Part shown: one piece after another, positions 9,248 through 17,679 of the stretch | How positions within the stretch are numbered: position 1 is the first letter of the stretch | Layout: each line of letters opens with the position of its first letter | Source: Caldovatus sediminis | GTDB lineage: Bacteria > Pseudomonadota > Alphaproteobacteria > Acetobacterales > Acetobacteraceae | DNA: 64,000 bases | Reading direction: 5' to 3' | Assembly: GCF_014644455.1 (NCBI RefSeq) | Contig: NZ_BMKS01000002.1 | Location: 186,001 to 250,000 of the forward strand | Made by a program: the position numbers and the translations under genes | Notes under the pieces: model-generated | What the model saw: only the letters and a program-made list of their open reading frames with translations | Told to the model about the DNA's origin: nothing | Database searches by the model: none

Positions 9248-9270
9248 CGCCGCGCCCTCCGGGCGCGGCG
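9248..9270 (-). promoter_or_regulatory. Strong GC stem-loop in the btuB leader
   Basis: A perfect 10-bp stem (9248-9257 with 9261-9270) with a 3-nt loop lies between the riboswitch aptamer and the btuB start codon. There is no T-run, so it is not a classical terminator. It could belong to the expression platform, for example as part of a Rho-linked or translational switch. That role is inferred only from position. Confidence 0.4.
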
Positions 9271-9387
9271 CCGCGATGGCACCGGACTGCCGACGCGGCC
9301 GCGCGCGCGGCGCCCGGGGGCGCAGCGCGCGGCCCGCATCGCTCCGTTGCGCCGGTGCACCCCGCCCGACGCGCGCGGCACGGCTCT

Positions 9388-9668
9388 GCGCCGGCCGGTC
9401 TCCTGGCTCGCGGCTGTCGGGCGAGGCGGAGGATCCCGCCTCGCCCGGCGTCCGGGCCCCGCCTTCTCGCGCCGCAGGGGGCGGCGCAATGGCACAGGGT
9501 GGGGCCGGACTCGCCGCCTACAGTTGCGGGGGCAGCCGCGGACTCGCGGCGGTCGTGCCCGGGGCGATCGGCGCGGCGCGCCACCTGGCGCAGCCCCGCG
9601 CGGACCGCGCGCGGGCCGTCACCGCCGCTTCGCGCGTTCCCGTTTCAGCCCTTGCGGGCCACCGGCGC
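9388..9668 (-). promoter_or_regulatory. Cobalamin riboswitch controlling btuB
   Basis: Read on the minus strand, the element has the expected parts in order. The P1 5' strand GCGCCGG is at 9668-9662. GAAACGGGAA is near 9646-9637. The core GCCCCCGCAACTGTA is at 9533-9519. A TGCCATTG follows near 9494. The B12 box GCCAGGAGACCGGCC is at 9407-9393, and the P1 3' strand CCGGCGC at 9394-9388 pairs exactly with the 5' strand. It starts only 12 nt after the maoC stop codon, so its promoter must lie inside maoC or it is read through from there. When B12 is bound it should lower btuB expression. Confidence 0.95.
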
Positions 9669-9680
9669 ATGCGCGCGAGG

Positions 9681-10157
9681 CTAGCAGGACGTTCCGGAGT
9701 CGGGAACCCGGCTCGGCACGATCAGCCGCGTCACCAGCACCTGCACCGGCTCGTCGCGCTGGTTCAGCGTGGTGACGCGCAGCCGCGCCCAGCCCCGGTC
9801 GGGGCGGGAGCGCGAGCGGCCGGTCTCCAGCACCTCCGCCTCCACCCGCAGCGTGTCGCCCGGGCGCACCGGCCGCGGCCAGGCGATCTCGCCGCCGCCG
9901 CCCACCACGCCCCAGGCGAGCGGCAGCGCCTCCGTGACCATGCGCATGGTGAGCGAGGCGGTGTGCCAGCCGCTCGCGGAATGCCCGCCGAGCACCGGAT
10001 GCGCCGTCGTCGCGGGATCGGTGTGGAAGGGCTGCGGGTCGAAGCGCGCGGCGTAGGCGAGCACCTCCTCGAGCGTCACGGCTTCCGGCCCGGCCGCGAA
10101 GCGCCGGCCGATGGCCAGGTCCTCGAGGAACAGCTTTTCCCCTGCCGCGTCCGCCAT
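9681..10157 (-). CDS. MaoC-family hot-dog dehydratase
   Basis: The 158-aa single hot-dog domain protein resembles R-specific enoyl-CoA hydratases of the MaoC family, which hydrate 2-enoyl-CoA. The motif FDPQPFHTDP (about residues 39-48) carries the usual Asp and His of the active site, followed by GGHSASGWHTASLTMRM, and WPRPVRPGDTLRVEAEVLE is the family's second signature. It starts 22 bp after exoD on the same strand, and its stop is 12 bp before the B12 riboswitch. A supply of (R)-3-hydroxyacyl-CoA for the PHA synthase at 13676 is possible, but the substrate is not shown by sequence. Confidence 0.87.
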   Translation of the reverse strand: MADAAGEKLFLEDLAIGRRFAAGPEAVTLEEVLAYAARFDPQPFHTDPATTAHPVLGGHSASGWHTASLTMRMVTEALPLAWGVVGGGGEIAWPRPVRPGDTLRVEAEVLETGRSRSRPDRGWARLRVTTLNQRDEPVQVLVTRLIVPSRVPDSGTSC

Positions 10158-10179
10158 CCCGCTCGCGCCCGCCCCGCGC

Positions 10180-10845
10180 TCAAAGCATCCAGCGCACCGC
10201 CTCGAAGCCGAACCAGGCGATCAGCACCAGCACGGCGGTGGCGAAGGCGCAGCCCAGCACCGTGAGCGCCACGCCGATGCCGACCACCCGGCTGTCGTGC
10301 TCGACGAGGCCGAGCGCCATGACGATGTTGCCGAAGGCGGGCGGCCCGTTCGTGCCGGGACCGGGCAGGATCAGCATGAGCGCCACATAGGCGCTGAGCC
10401 AGCCGACCAGCCGGTCCCCGAAGGGCGAGACGAACATCCCGGGCCGCGGCCTCACGTAGCGCTCGATCCGCCGGAGCCACGACGACGAGACGTTGGTGAG
10501 CATCAGGAGGTCGCTGCGGCGGATGGTCATGCGGCGGATGAAGCCCGGCAGCCGCGGCACCCGCATGCCGATGCCCATCTGGATCCCGAGGATCAGGATC
10601 GGCGTGCCGAACACCGAGGCGAGGCCGGGCAGCAGCGCCGGCAGGAGGAGCAGCAGGATGAGCAGGCCGAAGGCGCGGTCGCCGAACGCCTCCGCCATCT
10701 CGCCGAGGCTGATCCGCTCGCCCGGGCATTGTGTCGCGACCTCGGCGACGATGCGCGAGATCGGAGCGCACTCCGCGTCGGCGCCGCGCACCAGCGCGGC
10801 CGGCGACACGAGGGGCGCCGGAACCTTCAGATCGCTGCCGTCCAT
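10180..10845 (-). CDS. exoD: ExoD-family exopolysaccharide synthesis membrane protein
   Basis: The 221-aa protein matches the ExoD family, first described as needed for exopolysaccharide production in Rhizobium. It has a soluble N-terminal helical part containing ISLGEMAEAFGDRAFGLLILLLLLP, then several hydrophobic segments including LPGLASVFGTPILILGIQM and a C-terminal pair of helices (about 165-215). The biochemical role of the family is not settled. It lies 22 bp upstream of maoC on the same strand, so the two are probably co-transcribed, though no functional link is evident. Confidence 0.85.
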   Translation of the reverse strand: MDGSDLKVPAPLVSPAALVRGADAECAPISRIVAEVATQCPGERISLGEMAEAFGDRAFGLLILLLLLPALLPGLASVFGTPILILGIQMGIGMRVPRLPGFIRRMTIRRSDLLMLTNVSSSWLRRIERYVRPRPGMFVSPFGDRLVGWLSAYVALMLILPGPGTNGPPAFGNIVMALGLVEHDSRVVGIGVALTVLGCAFATAVLVLIAWFGFEAVRWML

Positions 10846-11004
10846 GCTCGGTGCCCGAGCCCTCCCTTCGCCCCTCGGCGTGGTGAAGCCTTGTTGCCGC
10901 GAACGGCCCGACCGGCGACGCAGACGTTCACGGAAGAGTGAGGCATGATAGCGGGTCGCCTTCCCGCCCGGAAGGGCGCGGCCGGGGGAGCGCCTTGCGG
11001 AGGA

Positions 11005-11817
11005 TCAGCGTCCGGCGAAGGCGGGCTTCCGCTTCTCCATGAAGGCCCGGCGGCCCTCCCGGTAGTCGGCGGAGTCGAAGCAGGCGGCGTAGGCGGCCCG
11101 CACCGCCTCCATGTCCCGCTCCGCCGGGTCGCGCAGCACGGTCCGCACCGTGAGCTTGTTCGCCACCAGCGAGAGCGGGGCGTTCGCCGCCATGGTCGCG
11201 GCGAGCCTGGCGACCGTGGCCTCGAGCTGGTCCACCGGCACCACCTTGTTGACGAGGCCCATGCGCTCCGCCTCGCGCGCGTCGAAGCGCTCGCCGGTCA
11301 TCAGGATCATGTGCGCGTGCGCCGGCCCGACCAGGGCGACGAGGTTGCGCACCATGTCGAAGCCGTAGGCGATGCCGAGCTTCGCCGCCGGGATGCCGAA
11401 CTGGGAATCCTCCGAGGCGATGCGGATGTCCGCCGACATGGCGATGCCGAGGCCGCCGCCCATGCAGAAGCCGCGGATCTGGGCGATGATCGGCTTGCGG
11501 AAGGCGGCGAGCCTGGCCCGCCCGCCGGAGGTCAGGCGGTCGTACTCCTTCTGCGCGTCGGCATCCGCCCGGCGCTGCTCGAACTGGCTGATGTCGGCGC
11601 CGGAGACGAAGGCCTTGTCGCCCGCGCCCTGCAGCACCACGCAGCGCACCCCGTCGTCGGCGGCGAAGGCGTCGAGGGCGGCGCCCATGCCCTCCCACAT
11701 CTCGACCGACATGGCGTTGCGCTTCTCGGGCTGGTTGAAGACGATCCGCCCGAAGCCCTCCTCGCGCCGCGCGAGGATCTTGCCGTTCGCGTACTCCATG
11801 CTCTCCGCCATCGTCAT
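11005..11817 (-). CDS. Crotonase (enoyl-CoA hydratase/isomerase) family protein
   Basis: The 270-aa product has the crotonase fold: FNQPEKRNAMS near the N-terminus, the oxyanion-hole segments SGADISQF and GFCMGGGLGIAMSADIRIA, and a C-terminal trimerisation tail. Both catalytic glutamates of true enoyl-CoA hydratases appear to be missing. The first position reads GGLGIA instead of GG.ELA, and the second reads IPAAKLG instead of PE..LG. The reaction may therefore not be simple hydration. ATG 11817 overlaps the stop of the upstream CoA-transferase gene (ATGA), which implies coupled translation and a shared acyl-CoA pathway. A second ATG lies at 11811. Confidence 0.88.
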   Translation of the reverse strand: MTMAESMEYANGKILARREEGFGRIVFNQPEKRNAMSVEMWEGMGAALDAFAADDGVRCVVLQGAGDKAFVSGADISQFEQRRADADAQKEYDRLTSGGRARLAAFRKPIIAQIRGFCMGGGLGIAMSADIRIASEDSQFGIPAAKLGIAYGFDMVRNLVALVGPAHAHMILMTGERFDAREAERMGLVNKVVPVDQLEATVARLAATMAANAPLSLVANKLTVRTVLRDPAERDMEAVRAAYAACFDSADYREGRRAFMEKRKPAFAGR

Positions 11818-13046
11818 GCCGCTCCGAGCGCGCCCGAGGCGCGCAGGTCCCTGATCTCGTCCGCCGTGAAGCCGGCCTCGGCGAGGATCTCGTCCGCGTG
11901 CTCGCCGAGCTCCGGCACGTCGCGGTAGACGCCCGTCTCCAGCCCCTCGATGTTGATCGCGCTGGCGACCACCTGTATGTCGCCGCGCCGGCGGTGGCGC
12001 ATCGGCATCGCCATGCCGAGGTGCCGGACCTGCGGGTCCTCGAACACCTCCTTGATGTTGTTGATCGGCCCGCAGGGGATGCCGACCTCCTCGAGCCTGG
12101 CGATCCAGTACTCCGAGGGCTTCGTCCGCGTCACCTCGGCCACCGTCGCGTTCACCCGCGCGCGGTCCTTGCTGCGCCCCTGAGGGGTCTTCCACTCCGG
12201 CACCTCGAGCCATTCCGGCCTCTCGAGCGCCCTGCAGAACACCTCCCACAGCTTCGGCGAGGAGGCGGCGATGTTGATCGGCTTGTCGGCGGTGGGGAAC
12301 ACGCCCATCGGGATGTTCACCGGATGGTCGTTGCCGGCCTGGCCGGCGATGTGCCCGTCCATCAGCCAGCGCGTCGCCTGGAAGTCGAGCATGAACACCT
12401 GCGCCTCGAGCAGCGAGGTGTGCACGTAGCGCCCGAGGCCGGTCCGCTCCCGCTCGTAGAGCGCGAGCAGGATGCCGAGGGCGAGGAGGTTGCCGGCGGT
12501 GAGGTCGTCGATCGGGATGCCGACGCGCATCGGGCCGCGCCCGGGCTCGCCGGTGATGCTCATCAGCCCGCCCATGCCCTGGGCGATCTGGTCCACGCCG
12601 CCGCGCGTCGCGTACGGCCCGGTCTGCCCGAAGCCCGAGATCGAGGCGTAGATCAGCCGCGGATTGAGCGGCCGGAGGTGCTCGTCGGCGATCTTCAGCC
12701 GGTGCTTGACCTGCACCCGCATGTTCTCGACCAGGATGTCGGCCGTCCGGGCGAGGCGGAGGAAGGCCGCGTGCCCGGCCGGGTTCTTCAGGTCGAGCGC
12801 GATGGCGCGCTTGTTGCGGTGCAGGTTGACGAAGTCGAACCCGTCGCGCGGCCCGCCGAGGGCGTCGTTGGCGCCCGGCGGCTCGACCCGGATGACGTCG
12901 GCGCCCCAGTCGGCGAGGTGCCGCACGCAGGTCGGCCCGGCGCGGGCGAGGGTGAGGTCGAGGACGCGCAGGCCGGCGAGCGGCAGGCGGCTCGCCGCCG
13001 GGCTCGCGCCGGGCGCCGGCTTCGGATCGACGGGGCTCTCGGGCAT
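11814..13046 (-). CDS. CaiB/BaiF family (class III) CoA-transferase
   Basis: The 410-aa protein is a family III CoA-transferase, which moves CoA between carboxylic acids through an aspartyl anhydride. It shows LPLAGLRVLDLTLARAGPTC, the CoA-binding region GADVIRVEPPG, IYASISGFGQTGPY, and the catalytic Asp in GGVDQIAQGMGG (D152). The downstream crotonase starts inside its stop codon. Together they look like an activation-and-modification pair for a carboxylic acid, for example a branched or hydroxylated dicarboxylate. The actual substrate cannot be read from the sequence. The start is ATG 13046. Confidence 0.92.
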   Translation of the reverse strand: MPESPVDPKPAPGASPAASRLPLAGLRVLDLTLARAGPTCVRHLADWGADVIRVEPPGANDALGGPRDGFDFVNLHRNKRAIALDLKNPAGHAAFLRLARTADILVENMRVQVKHRLKIADEHLRPLNPRLIYASISGFGQTGPYATRGGVDQIAQGMGGLMSITGEPGRGPMRVGIPIDDLTAGNLLALGILLALYERERTGLGRYVHTSLLEAQVFMLDFQATRWLMDGHIAGQAGNDHPVNIPMGVFPTADKPINIAASSPKLWEVFCRALERPEWLEVPEWKTPQGRSKDRARVNATVAEVTRTKPSEYWIARLEEVGIPCGPINNIKEVFEDPQVRHLGMAMPMRHRRRGDIQVVASAINIEGLETGVYRDVPELGEHADEILAEAGFTADEIRDLRASGALGAA

Positions 13047-13147
13047 GCGCCGCGGTCTCCTCCCGGAAGTCGGGGCGAGACTAGGGCCCGGCGCGGCGGA
13101 GGGCTAGACGGGAACGGCGGCCCGCGCCGCCGCCCCGCCGCCGGTCG

Positions 13148-13573
13148 TCAGCGCAGGACCTCGAAGAAGCCCGTCTCCTCGTCCATCCGCGCGTGCTCCT
13201 TGGCGCGGAAGTCGTAGCGCGAGACGATGCCGCGCACCCGCCGGTCCTCCGTGCAGATCGGCAGGTGGCGGAAGCCGCAGTCGGAGAGCAGGCGCAGCGC
13301 GTCCATCGCGTGCGCCTCCGGCGGCAGCGTCACCGGGTCGCGCGTCATCACCTGGCGGAGCCTGGTGTGCTTGGCGTCGCAGCCCTCCGCGAGGCAGCGG
13401 ACGGCGTCGCGGCCGGTGAAGATGCCGACCAGCCGGTCCTCGTCCTCCACCACCAGCACCGCGCCGACGCGGCGCTTGTGCATGGCGGCGCAGGCCTGGG
13501 CGACGGTGGCGTTGGGCCCCATCATCAGCGGACGCTGGTCGCGGACGATCTCGCCCATGCTGCGTTCGTGCAT
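13148..13573 (-). CDS. Tandem CBS-domain protein
   Basis: The 141-aa protein consists of two CBS domains (about 7-62 and 72-128) forming one Bateman module, which usually binds adenine nucleotides or NAD. Typical segments are MMGPNATVAQACAAM, GIFTGRDAVR, VMTRDPVTL and GIVSRYDF. The frame is open 12 codons further upstream, but the ATG at 13573 gives the normal N-terminus HERSMGEIVRDQ. It is a stand-alone regulator-type protein with no effector domain. It sits between the CoA-transferase and the PHA synthase on the same strand, and its partner is unknown. Confidence 0.88.
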   Translation of the reverse strand: MHERSMGEIVRDQRPLMMGPNATVAQACAAMHKRRVGAVLVVEDEDRLVGIFTGRDAVRCLAEGCDAKHTRLRQVMTRDPVTLPPEAHAMDALRLLSDCGFRHLPICTEDRRVRGIVSRYDFRAKEHARMDEETGFFEVLR

Positions 13574-13675
13574 GCCCTGTCTCCCCGCTGCTCGCGGCGC
13601 CGGCCGCAACCGGACGCCCTCCGCGCGGCCCGCGCCTTGATGCAGCGCAAGGGCGCCGCCGGGCCGCGGCCGGCT

Positions 13676-15586
13676 TCACGGCATGTGAACATAGGTGCCC
13701 GGCGCCGCCTCGAGCGGCGCCAGGTTGTGCTCCGGCGCGCCCATCGGCGGCGGCGCGGTCCGCTCGCCGGAGCCGGCCGCGACCAGCCAGTCCTCCCAGG
13801 CGGCCCACCAGGAGCCCTCGTGCCGCGGCGCGACGGTGGCCCAGGTATCGGGGTCCATGTAGCGCTCGCCGTGCCGGCGGGTCATCAGCTGGTAGCCGCT
13901 GCCCGGCCGGCCCGGCGGCGGGTTGACGATGCCGACATTGTGCCCGCCCGAGACCAGGGCGAAGGTGACGTCGGTGTCGGTGAACAGGCTCACCTTGTAG
14001 ACCGAGCGCCAGGGAGCGATGTGGTCGCGCACCGTGCCGACGGCGAAGGTCGGGGCGCGGATGTCGCGCAGCGCGATCACCCGCCCCTCCACCGCGAAGC
14101 GCCCGGCGGTGAGGCGGTTCTCCAGGAACAGCCCGCGCAGGTACTCGCTGTGCATGCGCGCCGGCATCCGCGTCTGGTCGGCGTTCCAGGCCGTCAGGTC
14201 GGTCATCGCGTCGCGCTCGCCGAGCACGTAGTTGCGGATGATCCGCGACCACACCAGGTCGTTCGAGCGCAGCATCTGGAACGCGCCGGCCATCTGGTGG
14301 GTGTCGAGATAGCCCTGGTCCCACATCAGGTCCTCGAGCCAGCCGACCTGGTTCTCGTCGATGAACATCATCAGCTCGCCCGCCTCGGCGAAGTCGGTCT
14401 GCGCCGCGAGCAGGCTCATGGAGGCCAGCCGGTCGTCGTGGTCGCGCGCCATGGTCGCCGCGGCGATGGCGAGGATCGTGCCCCCCAGGCAGTAGCCGCA
14501 GGCGTGGATCTTCCGCCCCGGCACGATCGCGCTCACCGCGTCGAGCGCCGCCATCACGCCCCGCTGGCGGTAGTCGTCGAGCCGCGTCTCGCGGTCGCGC
14601 GCGTCGGGGTTCTTCCACGAGATCATGAACACCGTGTGCCCGCGCCCGACCAGCCAGCGGACCAGCGAGTTCTCCGGGCTCAGGTCGAGGATGTAGTACT
14701 TCATGATCCAGGCCGGCACGATCAGCACCGGCTCGGCGTGCACCTGCGCGGTCGCCGGCGCGTACTGGATCAGCTCCATCAGGTCGTTGCGCAGCACCAC
14801 GCGCCCGGGCGTGACCGCGATGTTCCCCCCGACGACGAAGCGCTCCGCCCCGACCGGAGGCTTGCCGGCGAGCTGGCGGTCGAGATCCTCGATCCAGTTC
14901 TGCAGCCCGCGCAGCAGGTTCATCCCGCCTTCCTGCGCCGTGCGCATGACGATCGCCGGATTGAGCCAGGGCTGGTTGCTGGGCGCCAGGACGTCGAGGA
15001 CCTGGCGCATGAGGAATCCGAGCTGCTCCTCGTGGCGCCGGGTGACGCCGGGCACGCGCCGCGCCGCCTCCAGCCACCAGGACGCGGCGAGAAGGTAGCC
15101 CTGCGCGACGGCGCTGAAGGGGAACAGGCCCCAGCTCGGGTCGGCGAAGCGGGTATCGCCCGGCTCCGGCGCGGCAACCGGCTCGACCTCCCCGCCCGCC
15201 GCGGAGCGGGCGAGCCAGAGGGCGTAGCGGGCCGCCAGCACCTGCGCGCGCAGCGCCAGCGCCGTCCGCTTGCCCGGCGCGCTCGCCAGGTGGAACGCCC
15301 AGTCCAGCAGGGGCGCGGCGACGGCGGCCGGCGAGATCCCCTGCGTCGCCCGCGCCTGCGCCGCGCGCAGGCTGCGGTCGAAGGTCTCGAAGCCGGGCAG
15401 CGGCGCGGCCGCGGCGGGCCCGGCCGGCGCCGCGCCGGACGGCCCGCCCCTTGCCGGCGCGTCGCCCGCGCCGGCCGCGCGAGGCCCGGCGCCCGCTTCC
15501 GGCCCGGACGGCGACCGCGGCGGCCGGTTCGCGTCCGCCGCCTCGCGCGCTGCCGCCGCCGCTCGATCGGCCTTGTCCACGTCCAT
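13676..15586 (-). CDS. phaC: Class I poly(R)-3-hydroxyalkanoate synthase PhaC
   Basis: The 636-aa enzyme polymerises (R)-3-hydroxyacyl-CoA into PHA granules. It has the conserved N-terminal domain (WGLFPFSAVAQGYL, NPAIVMRTAQEGGMNLLRGL) and the alpha/beta-hydrolase catalytic domain with lipase-like box GYCLGGT (nucleophile C366), VRDHIAPWRSVYK with the catalytic Asp, and GGHNVGIVNPP with the His. A disordered Pro/Ala/Arg-rich stretch of about 80 residues precedes the fold and makes it longer than average. ATG 15586 (DVDKADR) is preferred over an in-frame ATG 60 bp upstream, whose added sequence is low-complexity. No phaA or phaB is adjacent. Confidence 0.94.
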   Translation of the reverse strand: MDVDKADRAAAAAREAADANRPPRSPSGPEAGAGPRAAGAGDAPARGGPSGAAPAGPAAAAPLPGFETFDRSLRAAQARATQGISPAAVAAPLLDWAFHLASAPGKRTALALRAQVLAARYALWLARSAAGGEVEPVAAPEPGDTRFADPSWGLFPFSAVAQGYLLAASWWLEAARRVPGVTRRHEEQLGFLMRQVLDVLAPSNQPWLNPAIVMRTAQEGGMNLLRGLQNWIEDLDRQLAGKPPVGAERFVVGGNIAVTPGRVVLRNDLMELIQYAPATAQVHAEPVLIVPAWIMKYYILDLSPENSLVRWLVGRGHTVFMISWKNPDARDRETRLDDYRQRGVMAALDAVSAIVPGRKIHACGYCLGGTILAIAAATMARDHDDRLASMSLLAAQTDFAEAGELMMFIDENQVGWLEDLMWDQGYLDTHQMAGAFQMLRSNDLVWSRIIRNYVLGERDAMTDLTAWNADQTRMPARMHSEYLRGLFLENRLTAGRFAVEGRVIALRDIRAPTFAVGTVRDHIAPWRSVYKVSLFTDTDVTFALVSGGHNVGIVNPPPGRPGSGYQLMTRRHGERYMDPDTWATVAPRHEGSWWAAWEDWLVAAGSGERTAPPPMGAPEHNLAPLEAAPGTYVHMP

Positions 15587-15782
15587 GGGCTGGGTCCTGC
15601 GATGCCGTGCAGCGCCCCGCTTGCCGCAGCGCCGCGCGGCGCGCATTGCGCTTGCTCAACCGGCAACGAGGCGGGCGGTTCACCCGTTCGCCGGCCGGTC
15701 GGCCGCCCTCGCGGTCGGCGGGCGCGGTCCGCCGCGCCCCGGGCCGTGGCGCGCCGCCGCGCGAGGCCCTATCTCGGCCAGC

Positions 15783-16406
15783 GTGCAGCCCGTGGACCTC
15801 GCCCTCTGTCTCGCCGTGGATGCCTCCGCCTCGGTGGACCACGACGAATTCGGGCTGATGCTCGGCGGCTACGCCGCGGCGTTCCGCGACCCCGACATCG
15901 CCGCCGCCTGCGCCTCCGGGCCGCGCCGCGCCGTCGCGGTGGCGATGCTGCTGTGGTCCGGCATCGGCGCCCAGGAGCTGGCCGTGCCCTGGACCCGGGT
16001 GGAGGACGAGGCGTCCGCCGCCGCCCTCGCCGAGGCCATCGAGGCCTCGCCGCGCCTCGTCCGCCCCGGCGCCACCGCGCTGGGCGAGGGCATGGCGGCC
16101 GGCCTCGCCGTGCTCGGCCGCTTTCCCGCCGAGGCGGAGCGGCTGGTGCTCGACGTCTCGGGCGACGGGCGGCACAACCAGGGCCGCGCGCCCGGCCCCG
16201 TGCGCGACATCGGCGTCGCCGCCGGCGTCACGATCAACGCGCTGGCGGTGCTGAACGAGGAAGGGCCGGAGCTGCTCGCCCACTACCGCGACCAGGTGAT
16301 CGGCGGCCCCGGCGCCTTCGTCATGCACTGCCCCGACTACGCCGCCTTCGCCGAGGCGATCCGCGAGAAGCTGTGGCGCGAGATCGGCGGGGTTCCCGTC
16401 GCCTGA
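15783..16406 (+). CDS. DUF1194 (von Willebrand A-like) protein
   Basis: The 207-aa protein matches DUF1194, a vWA-like family. The MIDAS-like sequence DASASVDHDEF opens the domain, followed by the GGYAAAFRDP helix and a second metal-site-like VSGDGRHNQG. Family members usually have a secretion signal, but none can be found here in frame upstream, so this copy may be cytoplasmic. The most plausible start is GTG 15783, right after a CTATCT -10-like box; GTG 15792 is an alternative. It is 54 bp before the PhnW-like gene on the same strand. The function is unknown. Confidence 0.8.
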   Translation: MQPVDLALCLAVDASASVDHDEFGLMLGGYAAAFRDPDIAAACASGPRRAVAVAMLLWSGIGAQELAVPWTRVEDEASAAALAEAIEASPRLVRPGATALGEGMAAGLAVLGRFPAEAERLVLDVSGDGRHNQGRAPGPVRDIGVAAGVTINALAVLNEEGPELLAHYRDQVIGGPGAFVMHCPDYAAFAEAIREKLWREIGGVPVA

Positions 16407-16460
16407 GCGGCGTGCCATCACGCGCGCCGCCGTCGCCCCCTCCGGTTCCGCGCCCGAACG

Positions 16461-17576
16461 ATGCTCCTGCTCATCCCCGGCCCCGTGCAGACCCGCCCCG
16501 AGGTGCGCGCCGCCATGGCGGTGGACATCGCGCCCTGGGACGACGACACCCAGGCCGAGCTCGCGGCGCTGCGCGAGCGCCTCCTCGCGATCGCCGGCGG
16601 GGTGCCGGGCGAGCACGCGGTGCTGCCGGTGACCGGCGCGGGCCATGCCGTCGTCGAGGCCTGCCTGCGCAGCTTCGTCCCGCCCGGCGGCAAGGTGCTG
16701 ATCCCGCTCAACGGCGCCTACGCGCAACGCATGGCCCGGCTGGCGCGCGAGGCCGGGCGCGCCGTGGTGGCGCTCGAGGTCCCGGACACCCGCCCCGTGG
16801 GCGCCGCGGAGGTCGCTGCCGCGCTCGCCGCAGACCCGGCGATCGGCCATGTCGGGATGGTGTACAGCGAAACCGGCAGCGGCATCGTCAACGATCCGGA
16901 GGCGGTCGGCGCCGCGGTCCGCGCGGCGGGGCGGCGGCTGGTCCTCGACGCCGTCTCGGCCTTCGGCGCGTTGCCCTTCCGGATGGACGCGCACCCGGAA
17001 TGCGACGCGCTCGCCTTCACCACCGGCAAGTGCCTGGAGGGCATGCCGGGCATCGGCATGGCCGTCGCCCGCACCGACCGGCTCCTCGCCTGCGCCGGCC
17101 GCGCGGGGTCCTGGGTGCTCGACCTCGCCGCGATCCACGACCACGCGCTGCGCAACGGCTGGGGCAGCCACCGCTTCACGCCGGCGGTGCAGGTGCTGCA
17201 TGCCCTCGGGGCGGCGCTCGACCTCTACGATCGGGAGGGCGGCCAGCCGGCGCGCCTCGCGCGCTACGCGGAGAACGCGCGGGTGCTGTACGAGGGCGCG
17301 CTCGCCCTCGGGCTGACGCCCTATCTCGAACGGCGCCACCAGGGGCCGATCGTCGTCACCGTGCACCAGCCGCCCGATCCGGCCTTCGCCCTGCGGGGCT
17401 TCGTCGCGGCCCTGAAGGCGCGCGGGGTGCTGATAAGCAACTTCTTCAGCACCGCGACGCCGACCTTCCGTGTGGGCTGCATCGGCGCGGTGACGCCCGG
17501 GGAGATGGGCGCGGCGGTGGCAGCGATGCGCGACGCCCTCGACAGCCTGGGCGTGCGCCGCCGCGCCGCGGCCTGA
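16461..17576 (+). CDS. PhnW-like class V aminotransferase (2-aminoethylphosphonate/alanine-glyoxylate type)
   Basis: The 371-aa PLP enzyme belongs to fold-type I class V. The N-terminus LLLIPGPVQTRPEVRAAM, the PWDDDTQAEL segment, HVGMVYSETGSGIVND and the Schiff-base lysine in TTGKCLEGMPG (K190) resemble 2-aminoethylphosphonate-pyruvate transaminase more than serine-glyoxylate transaminase. No other phosphonate gene (phnX, phnA, phn transporter) is present, so alanine-glyoxylate or another small amino donor remains possible. It lies between the DUF1194 gene and dodecin, all on the plus strand. Confidence 0.78.
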   Translation: MLLLIPGPVQTRPEVRAAMAVDIAPWDDDTQAELAALRERLLAIAGGVPGEHAVLPVTGAGHAVVEACLRSFVPPGGKVLIPLNGAYAQRMARLAREAGRAVVALEVPDTRPVGAAEVAAALAADPAIGHVGMVYSETGSGIVNDPEAVGAAVRAAGRRLVLDAVSAFGALPFRMDAHPECDALAFTTGKCLEGMPGIGMAVARTDRLLACAGRAGSWVLDLAAIHDHALRNGWGSHRFTPAVQVLHALGAALDLYDREGGQPARLARYAENARVLYEGALALGLTPYLERRHQGPIVVTVHQPPDPAFALRGFVAALKARGVLISNFFSTATPTFRVGCIGAVTPGEMGAAVAAMRDALDSLGVRRRAAA

Positions 17577-17644
17577 GCGCCCGCAGCGGCCGCGGCGCCG
17601 CGCCGGACCGGTGCACGCAACCCGCACCGCCGCCTCCCGTTCGG

Positions 17645-17667
17645 GAAGCGCCCATCACGGGCGCTTC
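17645..17667 (+). promoter_or_regulatory. Perfect 9-bp hairpin just before the dodecin ribosome-binding site
   Basis: GAAGCGCCC at 17645-17653 pairs exactly with GGGCGCTTC at 17659-17667 around a 5-nt loop. The next bases are the ribosome-binding site GGAGGA and the dodecin ATG at 17680. There is no T-tract. Its place suggests a 5'-leader control or mRNA-stability element for dodecin rather than a terminator for the upstream gene. Confidence 0.5.
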
Positions 17668-17679
17668 GCGGAGGACGCC

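Noticed and set aside
9147-9584. N-terminal extension of the btuB frame through its leader
   Set aside because: The added sequence covers the riboswitch, and the signal peptide starts at 9146. The extension is an accident of GC-rich DNA.
10961-10980. Hairpin CCTTCC-CGCCC-GGAAGG after the crotonase gene as a terminator
   Set aside because: The stem is only 6 bp and no T-tract follows on the minus strand. It may help, but an intrinsic terminator is not supported.
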